The translations under genes and the position numbers were made by a program. Under the pieces are notes generated by a model. That model was not told where the DNA came from and made no database searches. It saw only the letters and a list, made by a program, of their open reading frames with translations. From contig CAJOFE010000003.1 of NCBI GenBank assembly GCA_905233825.1, positions 1 to 64,000 of the forward strand: a stretch of 64,000 nt of DNA, in the 5' to 3' direction. Source of the DNA: an uncultured Prevotella sp. GTDB lineage: Bacteria > Bacteroidota > Bacteroidia > Bacteroidales > Bacteroidaceae. Below are positions 1 through 8,378 of this stretch, piece after piece. Numbering within the stretch: position 1 is the first letter of the stretch; the number at the start of each line of letters is the position of its first letter.

Positions 1-23
1 AATCCAGCAACTTCTTTAGCCAT
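1..23 (-). CDS. rplK: Ribosomal protein L11, N-terminal codons only (MAKEVAG...)
   Basis: Reverse strand reads ATG GCT AAA GAA GTT GCT GGA; position directly downstream of nusG matches secE-nusG-rplK order. Confidence 0.8.
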
Positions 24-121
24 TTCTGTTTTAAAATATTAATTGTGATTGTTATATAAGCCAGAGAGTGGAAGCCTCTCATGACCGTATATAGAATCGG
101 ACACACCGTAACAATTGTGCC

Positions 122-670
122 CTATTCTTTCTCAACTTGTGTGAATGCCAGCTCGAGTGGGGTTTTACGTCCGAAAATCTTAACCATCACCTTCAGCTTA
201 CGCTTCTCAGTGTTCACCTCTTCGATAACACCACTGAATCCGCTGAACGGTCCATCAGTAACCTTCACGGTCTCATTGACCTCGTAAGGAATATTGAGCT
301 CTACATTTTCAATGGTTGTCTCCTCAGCTGTACCCAGAATTCTGTTCACCTCCGACTGACGTACCACCTGAGGATTGTCCATACCGCCTAAGAATCCCAA
401 CACATTGGGGATAAAGCGCAGCATGTGAGTTACCTCTCCCTGCAGAGAAGCCTGCACCAAGACATAGCCAGGCAAGAAGAGTTTCTCCTTAATGACACGT
501 TTGCCATTACGGAGCATGGCGTACTTTTCTGTGGGCAGAAGGACCTCACCAACGTGAGTAGCGAGTGTATCGTTCAGCTTCTTGGCTGCTTCGATATACT
601 CCTTAACCTTTGCTTCTTTTCCACTTACGGCACGCAGAACATACCACTTCATTCCCGTTGTATCGGCCAT
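122..670 (-). CDS. nusG: Transcription termination/antitermination protein NusG
   Basis: [25 protein letters not shown] (KOW) motifs; synteny. Confidence 0.97.
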   Translation of the reverse strand: MADTTGMKWYVLRAVSGKEAKVKEYIEAAKKLNDTLATHVGEVLLPTEKYAMLRNGKRVIKEKLFLPGYVLVQASLQGEVTHMLRFIPNVLGFLGGMDNPQVVRQSEVNRILGTAEETTIENVELNIPYEVNETVKVTDGPFSGFSGVIEEVNTEKRKLKVMVKIFGRKTPLELAFTQVEKE

Positions 671-691
671 CTCTTAACTATCTCTACTTTA

Positions 692-889
692 TTAATTAGG
701 ATAAACTGAACTCATGACTGCCTTGAACGCAACGTCCATCAGCCAAACCACCACTGCAATAACCAATGAAGCCGTCAGTACTACCACAGCACTTTGAGTC
801 AGCTCCTTATAGGTAGGCCACGTTGTCTTGTGAGCCAGCTCGTCATAGCAAGCTTTGCAATAATTGATAAATGTCTTAATAATGTTCAT
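692..889 (-). CDS. secE: Preprotein translocase subunit SecE (start at MNIIKTF)
   Basis: Short single-TM protein with ELAHKTTWPTYKEL signature, upstream of nusG. Confidence 0.93.
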   Translation of the reverse strand: MNIIKTFINYCKACYDELAHKTTWPTYKELTQSAVVVLTASLVIAVVVWLMDVAFKAVMSSVYPN

Positions 890-907
890 ACTATCTTTTA
901 TATTTAG

Positions 908-980
908 CACGGGAAGGAGGACTCGAACCCACGACCCTCGGTTTTGGAGACCGATGCTCTACCAACTGAGCTATTCCCGT
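908..980 (-). tRNA. tRNA-Trp (CCA)
   Basis: Reverse strand ACGGGAATAGCTCAGTTGGTAGAGCATCGGTCTCCAAAACCGAGGGTCGTGGGTTCGAGTCC...TTCCCGT; anticodon CCA. Confidence 0.95.
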
Positions 981-1026
981 ATGAAAGCCCCCACCCGTAA
1001 GCGGGTGGTCTAGAGGCTCTTGAGGA

Positions 1027-2220
1027 TTAATCCTCGAATACCTCAGTGATCTGACCAGAACCAACGGTGCGGCCACCTTCACGGATAGCGAAGCGCAGAC
1101 CCTGGTTCAGAGCAACAGCGTAAATCAGCTCAACAGTGATCTCTACGTTATCACCAGGCATTACCATTTCAACACCTGCGGGGAGAGTGATCTCACCTGT
1201 GCAGTCCATGGTGCGGAGATAGAACTGAGGACGATACTTGTTGCCGAATGGAGTGTGACGACCACCCTCTTCCTTCTTCAGGACATAGATAGAAGCCTTG
1301 AACTTCTTGAAGGGCTTGATCTGTCCGGGATGGCAGAGCACCATACCACGCTTGATCTCGTTCTTGTCGATACCACGGAGCAGCAGACCTACGTTATCAC
1401 CAGCCTGACCCTCGTCGAGCAGCTTGCGGAACATCTCAACACCGGTAACCACCGAGTTCTTGTCCTCACCAAGGCCGAGCAGCTCAACTGCGTCACCCAC
1501 GTGAATCACACCAGTCTCGATACGGCCGGTAGCCACAGTACCACGACCCGTGATTGAGAACACGTCCTCAACAGGCATCAGGAAGGGCTTGTCGGTAGCG
1601 CGAGGAGGCTCCTGAATCCAAGTATCGCAGATGTCCATCAGCTCCATCACCTTGTCTTCCCACTTCTCAACGCCGTTCAGGGCACCGAGAGCAGAACCGC
1701 GGATGATAGGAGTCTCGTCCTCGAACTCATACTGAGCGAGAATCTCCTGGACTTCCATCTCAACGAGCTCCAGCATTTCCTCATCGTCAACCATGTCGCA
1801 CTTGTTCAGGAACACGACCAGACGGGGAACGTTTACCTGACGGGCGAGCAGCACGTGCTCACGAGTCTGAGGCATAGGACCATCGGTAGCAGCTACCACG
1901 AGGATAGCACCATCCATCTGGGCAGCACCAGTAACCATGTTCTTCACATAGTCAGCGTGTCCCGGGCAGTCCACGTGAGCATAGTGACGCTTCTCGGTCT
2001 CGTACTCAACGTGAGCAGTGTTAATAGTGATACCGCGCTCCTTCTCCTCAGGGGCGTTGTCGATAGCGTCAAAGCTCTTCACCTTGTCAGCGTTACCGGC
2101 CACACGCTTCGAAAGAACGAGCGTGATAGCAGCGGTCAAAGTGGTCTTACCATGGTCAACGTGACCGATAGTACCAATGTTCACGTGCGGTTTGGTGCGC
2201 ACAAAAGTTTCTTTTGCCAT
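1027..2220 (-). CDS. tuf: Elongation factor Tu
   Basis: [30 protein letters not shown] motifs. Confidence 0.99.
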   Translation of the reverse strand: MAKETFVRTKPHVNIGTIGHVDHGKTTLTAAITLVLSKRVAGNADKVKSFDAIDNAPEEKERGITINTAHVEYETEKRHYAHVDCPGHADYVKNMVTGAAQMDGAILVVAATDGPMPQTREHVLLARQVNVPRLVVFLNKCDMVDDEEMLELVEMEVQEILAQYEFEDETPIIRGSALGALNGVEKWEDKVMELMDICDTWIQEPPRATDKPFLMPVEDVFSITGRGTVATGRIETGVIHVGDAVELLGLGEDKNSVVTGVEMFRKLLDEGQAGDNVGLLLRGIDKNEIKRGMVLCHPGQIKPFKKFKASIYVLKKEEGGRHTPFGNKYRPQFYLRTMDCTGEITLPAGVEMVMPGDNVEITVELIYAVALNQGLRFAIREGGRTVGSGQITEVFED

Positions 2221-2289
2221 TGTTGTTTTTTGTTTTTATTAATTTTGTGAATATACAATTGTTTTTGCTCCTCCTATCGTTTCTCAGAG

Positions 2290-2361
<72 letters not shown>

Positions 2362-2373
2362 ATATGTTTATAG

Positions 2374-2446
2374 AGCGGAAAACGGGGCTCAAACCCGCGA
2401 CCCCCAGCTTGGAAGGCTAGTGCTCTATCAACTGAGCTATTTCCGC
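2374..2446 (-). tRNA. tRNA-Gly (TCC)
   Basis: Cloverleaf on reverse strand; loop CTTCCAA. Confidence 0.95.
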
Positions 2447-2532
2447 AAGTACGGCATGTTTGGCTTCGTCTCGGCATAAGCGAGCTTCTGCTCTCGACTT
2501 GCACAAAATTCCGCAAAAACATCTCTTGAGAG

Positions 2533-2615
2533 TGGGAGGTGATGGATTCGAACCACCGAAGTCGAAAGACAACAGATTTACAGTCTGCCCCATTTGACCG
2601 CTCTGGAAACCTCCC
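2533..2615 (-). tRNA. tRNA-Tyr (GTA)
   Basis: Cloverleaf with long variable arm; CAGACTGTAAATCTG. Confidence 0.95.
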
Positions 2616-2679
2616 ATTATTTTTTGCTTTTCCGAAGAATCTCTTTTCTCCGATTTCCCTTGGCTTTCGCCCTTCCTTG

Positions 2680-2753
2680 AGCCTCTTGTCGGATTCGAAC
2701 CAACGACCCCGAGATTACAAATCACGTGCTCTGGCCAACTGAGCTAAAGAGGC
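2680..2753 (-). tRNA. tRNA-Thr (TGT)
   Basis: Cloverleaf on reverse strand; loop TTTGTAA. Confidence 0.95.
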
Positions 2754-2853
2754 TTTTTAAGCAGCCGCTCTCGTTTCAGATTTACGACCTGTCGGAAAAC
2801 GGCTGCAAAGTTACGACTTATTTTTGAATTACCAAAATTTTTCAGGACTTTTT

Positions 2854-3156
2854 TTAGTAATTTCTCGATTTTTCCTTTATTTTCTGTAGCTGTACCCTCA
2901 GCGCATCGACACAAAGGTCTATTCCTTCCTCAAAAGTGTCGTTCACTTTCTCCACATGCACAGGAGTCTGGCCAGGTATGGTGACCGTGATACTCGTCTC
3001 CTTATTTTGTGCAGTAGCAGGTTTCACAACTTTCAATTGCACCTCTACTTTCTGAATATCTTCGTACGATTTTTCTAACTTGGCGACCTTCTTCTCGATG
3101 AACGCCTCTAACTTCTCGGTAGCGTCGAAATGAATCGACTGAATCTTAATTTCCAT
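2854..3156 (-). CDS. hpf: Ribosome hibernation promoting factor / RaiA family
   Basis: 100 aa, MEIKIQSIHFDATEKLEAFIEKKVAKLEK... typical HPF/RaiA. Confidence 0.9.
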   Translation of the reverse strand: MEIKIQSIHFDATEKLEAFIEKKVAKLEKSYEDIQKVEVQLKVVKPATAQNKETSITVTIPGQTPVHVEKVNDTFEEGIDLCVDALRVQLQKIKEKSRNY

Positions 3157-3193
3157 AGTTACCTCCTATTTTTTAAAAGTTAAACTATAAAGC

Positions 3194-4084
3194 TCAGCCC
3201 CTTGGATGGGCATCTTTGTAAACTCGTTTCAGCTGTTCAAACGTGGTGTGGGTATAGATCTGGGTTGTTTCCAGACTCTCATGCCCCAACAGCTTCTGCA
3301 CACTTTCCAGTCCTGCGTCGTGGTTCAGCATAGCGGTGGCAAACGAGTGGCGAAGCACATGCGGCGACCTTTTCTTCATGGTTGTCACCTTCGTCAGGTT
3401 CTCCTTCACGATGGCATACACCTGTTGTCCTGTCATCCGCCGGCCATGATTATCGACGAAGAGCGCATCGTCCTCATGTCCCGTTTCCTCATCGCGCACC
3501 TCTATATAGTGGTGCAGCTGCTCTGCCAGTTCCTGTCCGAAGGGCACTACCCGCTGCTTGTTCCGCTTGCCGGTCACCCTCAGTTGGCTCATGGCAAAAT
3601 CCACGTCACTGTCATTCAGTCCTGTCAGTTCTCCGCGTCTCAGCCCTGCCTCATAGAGTAATATTAATATAGTACGCGCGCGTACATCTTTAATATTATC
3701 CCCCCACTCCTCTTGATCCAAGAGTCGGTCCATTTCGTCTTCACGGACGAACTGCGGCAGTGGTTTCCGTTTCTTCGGTCCTTTAATGCTGTGCGCCGGA
3801 TCGCGCTCCACCAGTCCCCTGGTCAACGCAAACCTGAAGAACGAACGCAGTGCCGAGAGGCCTGTATCAACGGTCGAGGCTATATTCCCCCGATCCATCA
3901 AGCTCTCCATCCATCCCCGGATAATGTCGGCATCCACCGATGCCCAAGTGACCTCTGCGTTCAGAGACTGAAAATATGCCTCAAAGTCGCGAAGACTTAT
4001 CTCATAGCGCTTGACGGTCTGCTCACTGCGGTTCCGTTCATAGCGCAAATAGCTGAGAAATTGGTCAATCACGCTTTTCGGCAA
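3194..4084 (-). CDS. Tyrosine recombinase XerC/XerD family
   Basis: Phage-integrase catalytic motifs GLRRGELTGL, SPHVLRHSFATAML, LLGHESLETTQIYTH. Confidence 0.93.
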   Translation of the reverse strand: MPKSVIDQFLSYLRYERNRSEQTVKRYEISLRDFEAYFQSLNAEVTWASVDADIIRGWMESLMDRGNIASTVDTGLSALRSFFRFALTRGLVERDPAHSIKGPKKRKPLPQFVREDEMDRLLDQEEWGDNIKDVRARTILILLYEAGLRRGELTGLNDSDVDFAMSQLRVTGKRNKQRVVPFGQELAEQLHHYIEVRDEETGHEDDALFVDNHGRRMTGQQVYAIVKENLTKVTTMKKRSPHVLRHSFATAMLNHDAGLESVQKLLGHESLETTQIYTHTTFEQLKRVYKDAHPRG

Positions 4085-4132
4085 CGAATTTACGGAAATT
4101 TTTTGAATCTACCAAATTTTCCGGAAACTTTT

Positions 4133-4327
4133 TTAATTTTCCTCGGCTGTACGGAGCTGCTGTACATAGATAGCGTGTTCCATCTTCAGGCGCTTCAGTA
4201 CAGAGGGCTTGTTGAACTGCTGACGGCGACGGAGCTCTTTCACGATGCCTGTCTTTTCAAACTTTCTCTTAAACTTCTTGAGGGCCTTCTCGATGTTCTC
4301 GCCTTCTTTTACCGGTACAATAATCAT
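4133..4327 (-). CDS. rpsU: Ribosomal protein bS21
   Basis: MIIVPVKEGENIEKALKKFKRKFEKTG...LRRRQQFNKPS. Confidence 0.95.
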   Translation of the reverse strand: MIIVPVKEGENIEKALKKFKRKFEKTGIVKELRRRQQFNKPSVLKRLKMEHAIYVQQLRTAEEN

Positions 4328-4393
4328 ACTGTTTTTTGACTTTAATTTTTTGATTGTTAGACATTTTGCATCCTTCGCGCGCTATGCGCACAC

Positions 4394-4422
4394 GAATTGC
4401 GGGTGCAAAGGTACTACTTTTT
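4394..4422 (-). promoter_or_regulatory. rpsU promoter core AAAAAGTAGTACCTTTGCACCCGCAATTC
   Basis: TAnnTTTG -7 element; 29 bp identical to sequence upstream of tRNA-Gln (53898-53926). Confidence 0.8.
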
Positions 4423-4547
4423 AGCGAATCTACCAAGCTTTTTGCCAAATTTTATTAATTTCAGCCCCCAAAAGCCTTTTCTGATTACACATTTTGTCAC
4501 AGGATGGAGCAGCAGTAAAAGCCGCCCCACCCTTTTTGTTAATTTGC

Positions 4548-5684
4548 TTATTTGCTTCCTTTCCTCCTGTTACATTCCCTGCAAAGCATCTGACAGTTTT
4601 CTATTACCGTACGCCCACCTTCGCACCAAGGGGTGATGTGGTCGCCCTCCATCTCTGATATTTCAAACTCCTGTCCTGCATTGGGACATTCGGGATTGGC
4701 GCAGAGGTGATGCTGCCGCTCATAGACCTCCAGTTTGATGTCATCAGGAAAAGCACGTAACCCCAAATCGTGCTCGTCACGAGTCAATACGAAAGAGCAA
4801 ATGCCTTTCTTATTCTGCACCTCGCTGTCAATCACCAGTCGGCTAATCTCTGCATCCAACTGAGCCTTGTCAATTACCTGCTCATGGAAATGGTCATAAA
4901 GCGAGCCCCAATCCACGCCTTTCATGATTTGCTTACGCTTGCCGATATCGAAGGTTGCAGCCACCCACGTCATTACTGCCGAGAAATGCTGCCACAGCTG
5001 TGAGGCATTAGGATCGTGCTGGTGCTTAGCCATGTAGCCTTCAATAGTCTGCTTGAGACCAGGACGGCTTTCACTATTGGCTTTCCACTTCAAGGCCGTT
5101 TCCAAGAAGTCCTGCCGAATGGGGGAACCATTCATCAGATACTTTCCCATGTTATAGGCTGCACAATTCGACTTCGAGAAATACCGTTTGGCATCACTGA
5201 CGAACGGCCCTGCATAGACGGCATTTCGCAACTCTTGTGACGTAAGCCGCTCACCTGCAATATTAATGGTCTCAAACCAGTCGAGCTTCTCCTTGTCATT
5301 GCCAGAACACACATAGACCATCAGCTCGTAATCCAGTATCTGTCTTTGCTCCTCTTGTGTCAGATTATGGAAATACTGGAAGTCGTAGGCAAAGTCACCA
5401 TTCACATACTGGCAGATGCTGATAGTACGCTGTTGGCCGTCCATCACCTCAAAGGGCGCATCGGCATCTTCATCACGCGTGGCCCAATACATCACGTTCA
5501 ATGGGAAGCCCTTCTTGATAGTTGTAATGACGGCAGCCCGTTTCTTCTCGTCGTAGATAAACTCACGCTGGTAGGGAGGACGGATATCGAGTCGGCCACC
5601 ATAGCCTCTTACTCCCTGTTCTTCATTGTCCTCGTAGCCTGCTGTCAGCTCACGGACGGTAATCTTCTGTAATTCGATTTGCAT
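4548..5684 (-). CDS. DUF262 (GmrSD-like N-terminal) protein with C-terminal HNH endonuclease domain
   Basis: DUF262 motif FEVMDGQQRTISI; C-terminal CANPECP...GDHITPWCEGGRTVIENCQMLCRECNRRK HNH. Confidence 0.88.
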   Translation of the reverse strand: MQIELQKITVRELTAGYEDNEEQGVRGYGGRLDIRPPYQREFIYDEKKRAAVITTIKKGFPLNVMYWATRDEDADAPFEVMDGQQRTISICQYVNGDFAYDFQYFHNLTQEEQRQILDYELMVYVCSGNDKEKLDWFETINIAGERLTSQELRNAVYAGPFVSDAKRYFSKSNCAAYNMGKYLMNGSPIRQDFLETALKWKANSESRPGLKQTIEGYMAKHQHDPNASQLWQHFSAVMTWVAATFDIGKRKQIMKGVDWGSLYDHFHEQVIDKAQLDAEISRLVIDSEVQNKKGICSFVLTRDEHDLGLRAFPDDIKLEVYERQHHLCANPECPNAGQEFEISEMEGDHITPWCEGGRTVIENCQMLCRECNRRKGSK

Positions 5685-5689
5685 AGTAG

Positions 5690-6718
5690 TTATTTCTTTT
5701 TGATGAGTATTCGTGTATATAACTCCTTACCATTCAGAATAGGTTTCGCAAGGTCGTATATGTTATCACATCCATGATTTAACACACCAACAATCTCAAA
5801 TTGTTTTGGATTGTATTTGTGCAAAAACGTTATGGGTACCCCCATTACTCCATCATAGTTTACAGGAATATTTTCAACTCTATCTACATTAATTGCGTTG
5901 TATGAATCATACTTGGGATAATCGTCTGGAGTATATGTCCTGAAAAGGATTATTTCTTCGTTTCGCTTTTTATTGTCCAAATTGGTAAACCACACAACGG
6001 ATTTAACGAATGCATATTTTATACCTTCTATCACCTTACCCGTCTTTTCCGTTAGAGGATAAGTATCTGGAACTCTAAAATAATGATTTCTTCCATCCAT
6101 TGAGACTCCAAGCCACATTCTATTTTGAATTATGTAAGGAAAAATCTCCTTGTATTTAAGAGCATTCTGATTACCGATAATGATAAACTTCTTCTCATAC
6201 TTCATCAACTGTGCCACATACTCACGGAACAGGGAGAATGGCGGATTGGTTACCACGATGTCAGCCTCTTTCAGCAGTTCAATGCATTCACGGCTGCGAA
6301 AGTCACCATTCTCTTTCAGCGTGGAGAGCACATTCTTGTCATTCTGAATCAGGTAGCGCACATCAGCCAAATCTACACGCCCATCACCATTCACGTCCGT
6401 CACTTCCGAAATCTCAACCTTGTAGGCTACCTTCTTCTCGTTGCCTTCCTCGTCAATGGCAAAAAGCGGAAGCTCCTGTCCCGTTATAGGCGAACCGTTA
6501 TAGCATGTGGCTATGAGCTTCTTCAGCCCGAAAGCATTGAAGTTGTTGGCGAAATACTTGAAGAAGTTACTCTCGTAAGGGTCATCACAGTTGCACAGAA
6601 TCACCTTGCCGCGAAAATGCTGGCGATAGTGCTTTAGTTCGTTCTCAATGTCGGCGAGCTGGGTATAGAACTCGTCCTTTTTGGCCTCTTTAGCCGCATT
6701 CAGGTTTTTGTTTGCCAT
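5690..6718 (-). CDS. EcoRI-family adenine-specific DNA methyltransferase
   Basis: N-terminal AKKDEFYTQLADIENELKHY, NPPF catalytic motif; 5 bp gap to DUF262-HNH gene. Confidence 0.88.
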   Translation of the reverse strand: MANKNLNAAKEAKKDEFYTQLADIENELKHYRQHFRGKVILCNCDDPYESNFFKYFANNFNAFGLKKLIATCYNGSPITGQELPLFAIDEEGNEKKVAYKVEISEVTDVNGDGRVDLADVRYLIQNDKNVLSTLKENGDFRSRECIELLKEADIVVTNPPFSLFREYVAQLMKYEKKFIIIGNQNALKYKEIFPYIIQNRMWLGVSMDGRNHYFRVPDTYPLTEKTGKVIEGIKYAFVKSVVWFTNLDNKKRNEEIILFRTYTPDDYPKYDSYNAINVDRVENIPVNYDGVMGVPITFLHKYNPKQFEIVGVLNHGCDNIYDLAKPILNGKELYTRILIKKK

Positions 6719-7027
6719 AGATTGATAGTTTTAGTCATTGCACCCAACTATCAATCACGCCACCAAGCGAACACATAATAAAGGCGTGATGCACCTTATT
6801 GCGTTCAGCTTTGAGGCAGCCTCGGATGGAAACCTCACCAACCTAACAAGAATGCAACACGCCGAAGCGTGAATGCATTGCTATATTGGTTGGTAAGATG
6901 CTCCATACCGAAACATCTTATCACATATTATCTCTGTGCGTTGTTATTTCCAGAAAGTTTCCGAGGCTTTTGGCTGAACGCGAAATAATAGCGAATGCTT
7001 TTCTTTAGTCCGGATTTCTCCCCGAAC
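6719..7027 (-). ncRNA. Candidate structured 5' leader RNA of the methyltransferase/HNH operon
   Basis: Perfect paired arms read by eye: 6801-6809/6973-6981, 6819-6826/6960-6967, 6837-6843/6888-6894, 6851-6856/6874-... with cUUCGg loop, 6895-6900/6914-6919, 6754-6761/6783-6790, 6720-6730/6746-6756. Confidence 0.6.
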
Positions 7028-7033
7028 CGTTTG

Positions 7034-7065
7034 CAAAGATAGTCATTTTTTTGTAAAGAAGCAAA
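7034..7065 (-). promoter_or_regulatory. Promoter TTTG-N20-TATCTTTG for the structured leader
   Basis: Exact match to Bacteroidetes -33/-7 consensus on the reverse strand. Confidence 0.75.
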
Positions 7066-7135
7066 ATTAACGATAATATTTTTTATTTATTGCAGATATG
7101 CAAGTGGTGAAAAGCCGTGTTTTGAAACTGAAAAA

Positions 7136-7225
7136 GGTGCCTTCTTTATGGCAAAGAGATGCCTTCTTTATGCCCTGAAGGTGCCTTCTCCAAGGCATGA
7201 AGAAGGCACCTTTCCATTTTTAATG
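7136..7225. repeat. 22-bp period tandem repeat array A
   Basis: GGTGCC/GATGCC/GGTGCC/GAAGGCACC starts at 7136, 7158, 7180, 7202. Confidence 0.85.
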
Positions 7226-7653
7226 CTCGCGCGCGCATGCGCGCACACCCTATTTTTTTTTCAATGAAATATCTGCACTTCTGCTCCAACCCTTTGCAAA
7301 TTATTGAATGACAATGAGATAGATAGGTGCAGATATGGTAACAATAGTGACAGATATTCGGTAATTTGGCATAAAAACCTGCATTTTTTTGAAGAAAAAC
7401 GATGAAAAAAGTTCAAAAATACTCAAAATCGGATTGAAAAACAGCCAAACAGCCCCGTTTTTACCCCCAAATTCGGTATTTCAGAGCAGAAATGCATCAG
7501 AAAAATAGAAAAAATCAGCAAAAAACAGAAAAATTCGATAAAAAAGTAAAAATGTAGCTGTTTATATCTCGTTTTGCCAAGCTATTTAAATAGTGGCCCT
7601 GGAGGTGGTGGTTGGCACTGATTCTCAATAAAACATATAACACTTGGACGACA

Positions 7654-8358
7654 TCATTTCCCCAAGAATTTTGTGTCCAAATAAGCATGAAATGCGTCCT
7701 TGTAGAGGTCGCCGATGGGAAGGTAAGTGTCTGCATCCATGATGATGCGGTTTTTGTTCACCTCTTGAATCTTGGTAAGATTAACGATGTAAGAACGATG
7801 AATGCGCATGAAATAGTTTGGCAGGCGCTCTTCCATCTTTTTCATCGAGAGCAAGGTGACAATGGGCTTCGCCTCGCCTTCTATCCATACCTTCAGATAC
7901 TCACTCATGCCTTCGATGTAGCGAATATCAGAGATGCTAACCTTCACGATACGGTAGTCTGTCTTGAGGAAGATATCAGACCCACCCTCGGCTTCTCCCT
8001 GGGGGGAGAGTCTCTCCTTCAGGCGGTTTGCTGCCCGCTGGAAATCTTGCAGGCCAAAAGGCTTCAACAGGTAATCTATGGCATTGACGCGGAAGCCTTC
8101 TACGGCATATTCGGAGTAGGCGGTGGTGAAGACAACGAGGGGCGGTACGGCGAGCGACTTCACGAAGTCCATGCCGTTGAGGTCGGGCATGTTGATGTCG
8201 CAGAAGATGGCATCGATGGTGTCGTGCTCCAGAAACGCACGAGCCTCCAGAGCGCTCTGGCACTGGGCGGCAAGTTCGAGGAACGGCACCTTACTGATAT
8301 AAGTTACGAGCTGCTTGAGCGCCAACGGCTCATCATCTATGGCGAGACAACGGATCAT
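7654..8358 (-). CDS. LytTR-family response regulator
   Basis: Receiver (CDINMPDLNGMDF) plus LytTR domain (RIHRSYIVNLTKI). Confidence 0.93.
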   Translation of the reverse strand: MIRCLAIDDEPLALKQLVTYISKVPFLELAAQCQSALEARAFLEHDTIDAIFCDINMPDLNGMDFVKSLAVPPLVVFTTAYSEYAVEGFRVNAIDYLLKPFGLQDFQRAANRLKERLSPQGEAEGGSDIFLKTDYRIVKVSISDIRYIEGMSEYLKVWIEGEAKPIVTLLSMKKMEERLPNYFMRIHRSYIVNLTKIQEVNKNRIIMDADTYLPIGDLYKDAFHAYLDTKFLGK

Positions 8359-8378
8359 GGAGATTTGAGGTTTGAGAT

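Noticed and set aside
2417-2725. 102-aa ORF crossing tRNA-Gly, Tyr and Thr
   Set aside because: Translation of tRNA genes
3194-4084. XerC/D-like recombinase as evidence of an integrative element
   Set aside because: Location between hpf and rpsU in a housekeeping block favours chromosomal Xer; no attachment repeats seen there
6719-7027. Structured leader as a retron msr-msd or OMEGA/IscB RNA
   Set aside because: No reverse transcriptase or IscB/TnpB-like gene nearby; the HNH protein is DUF262-type
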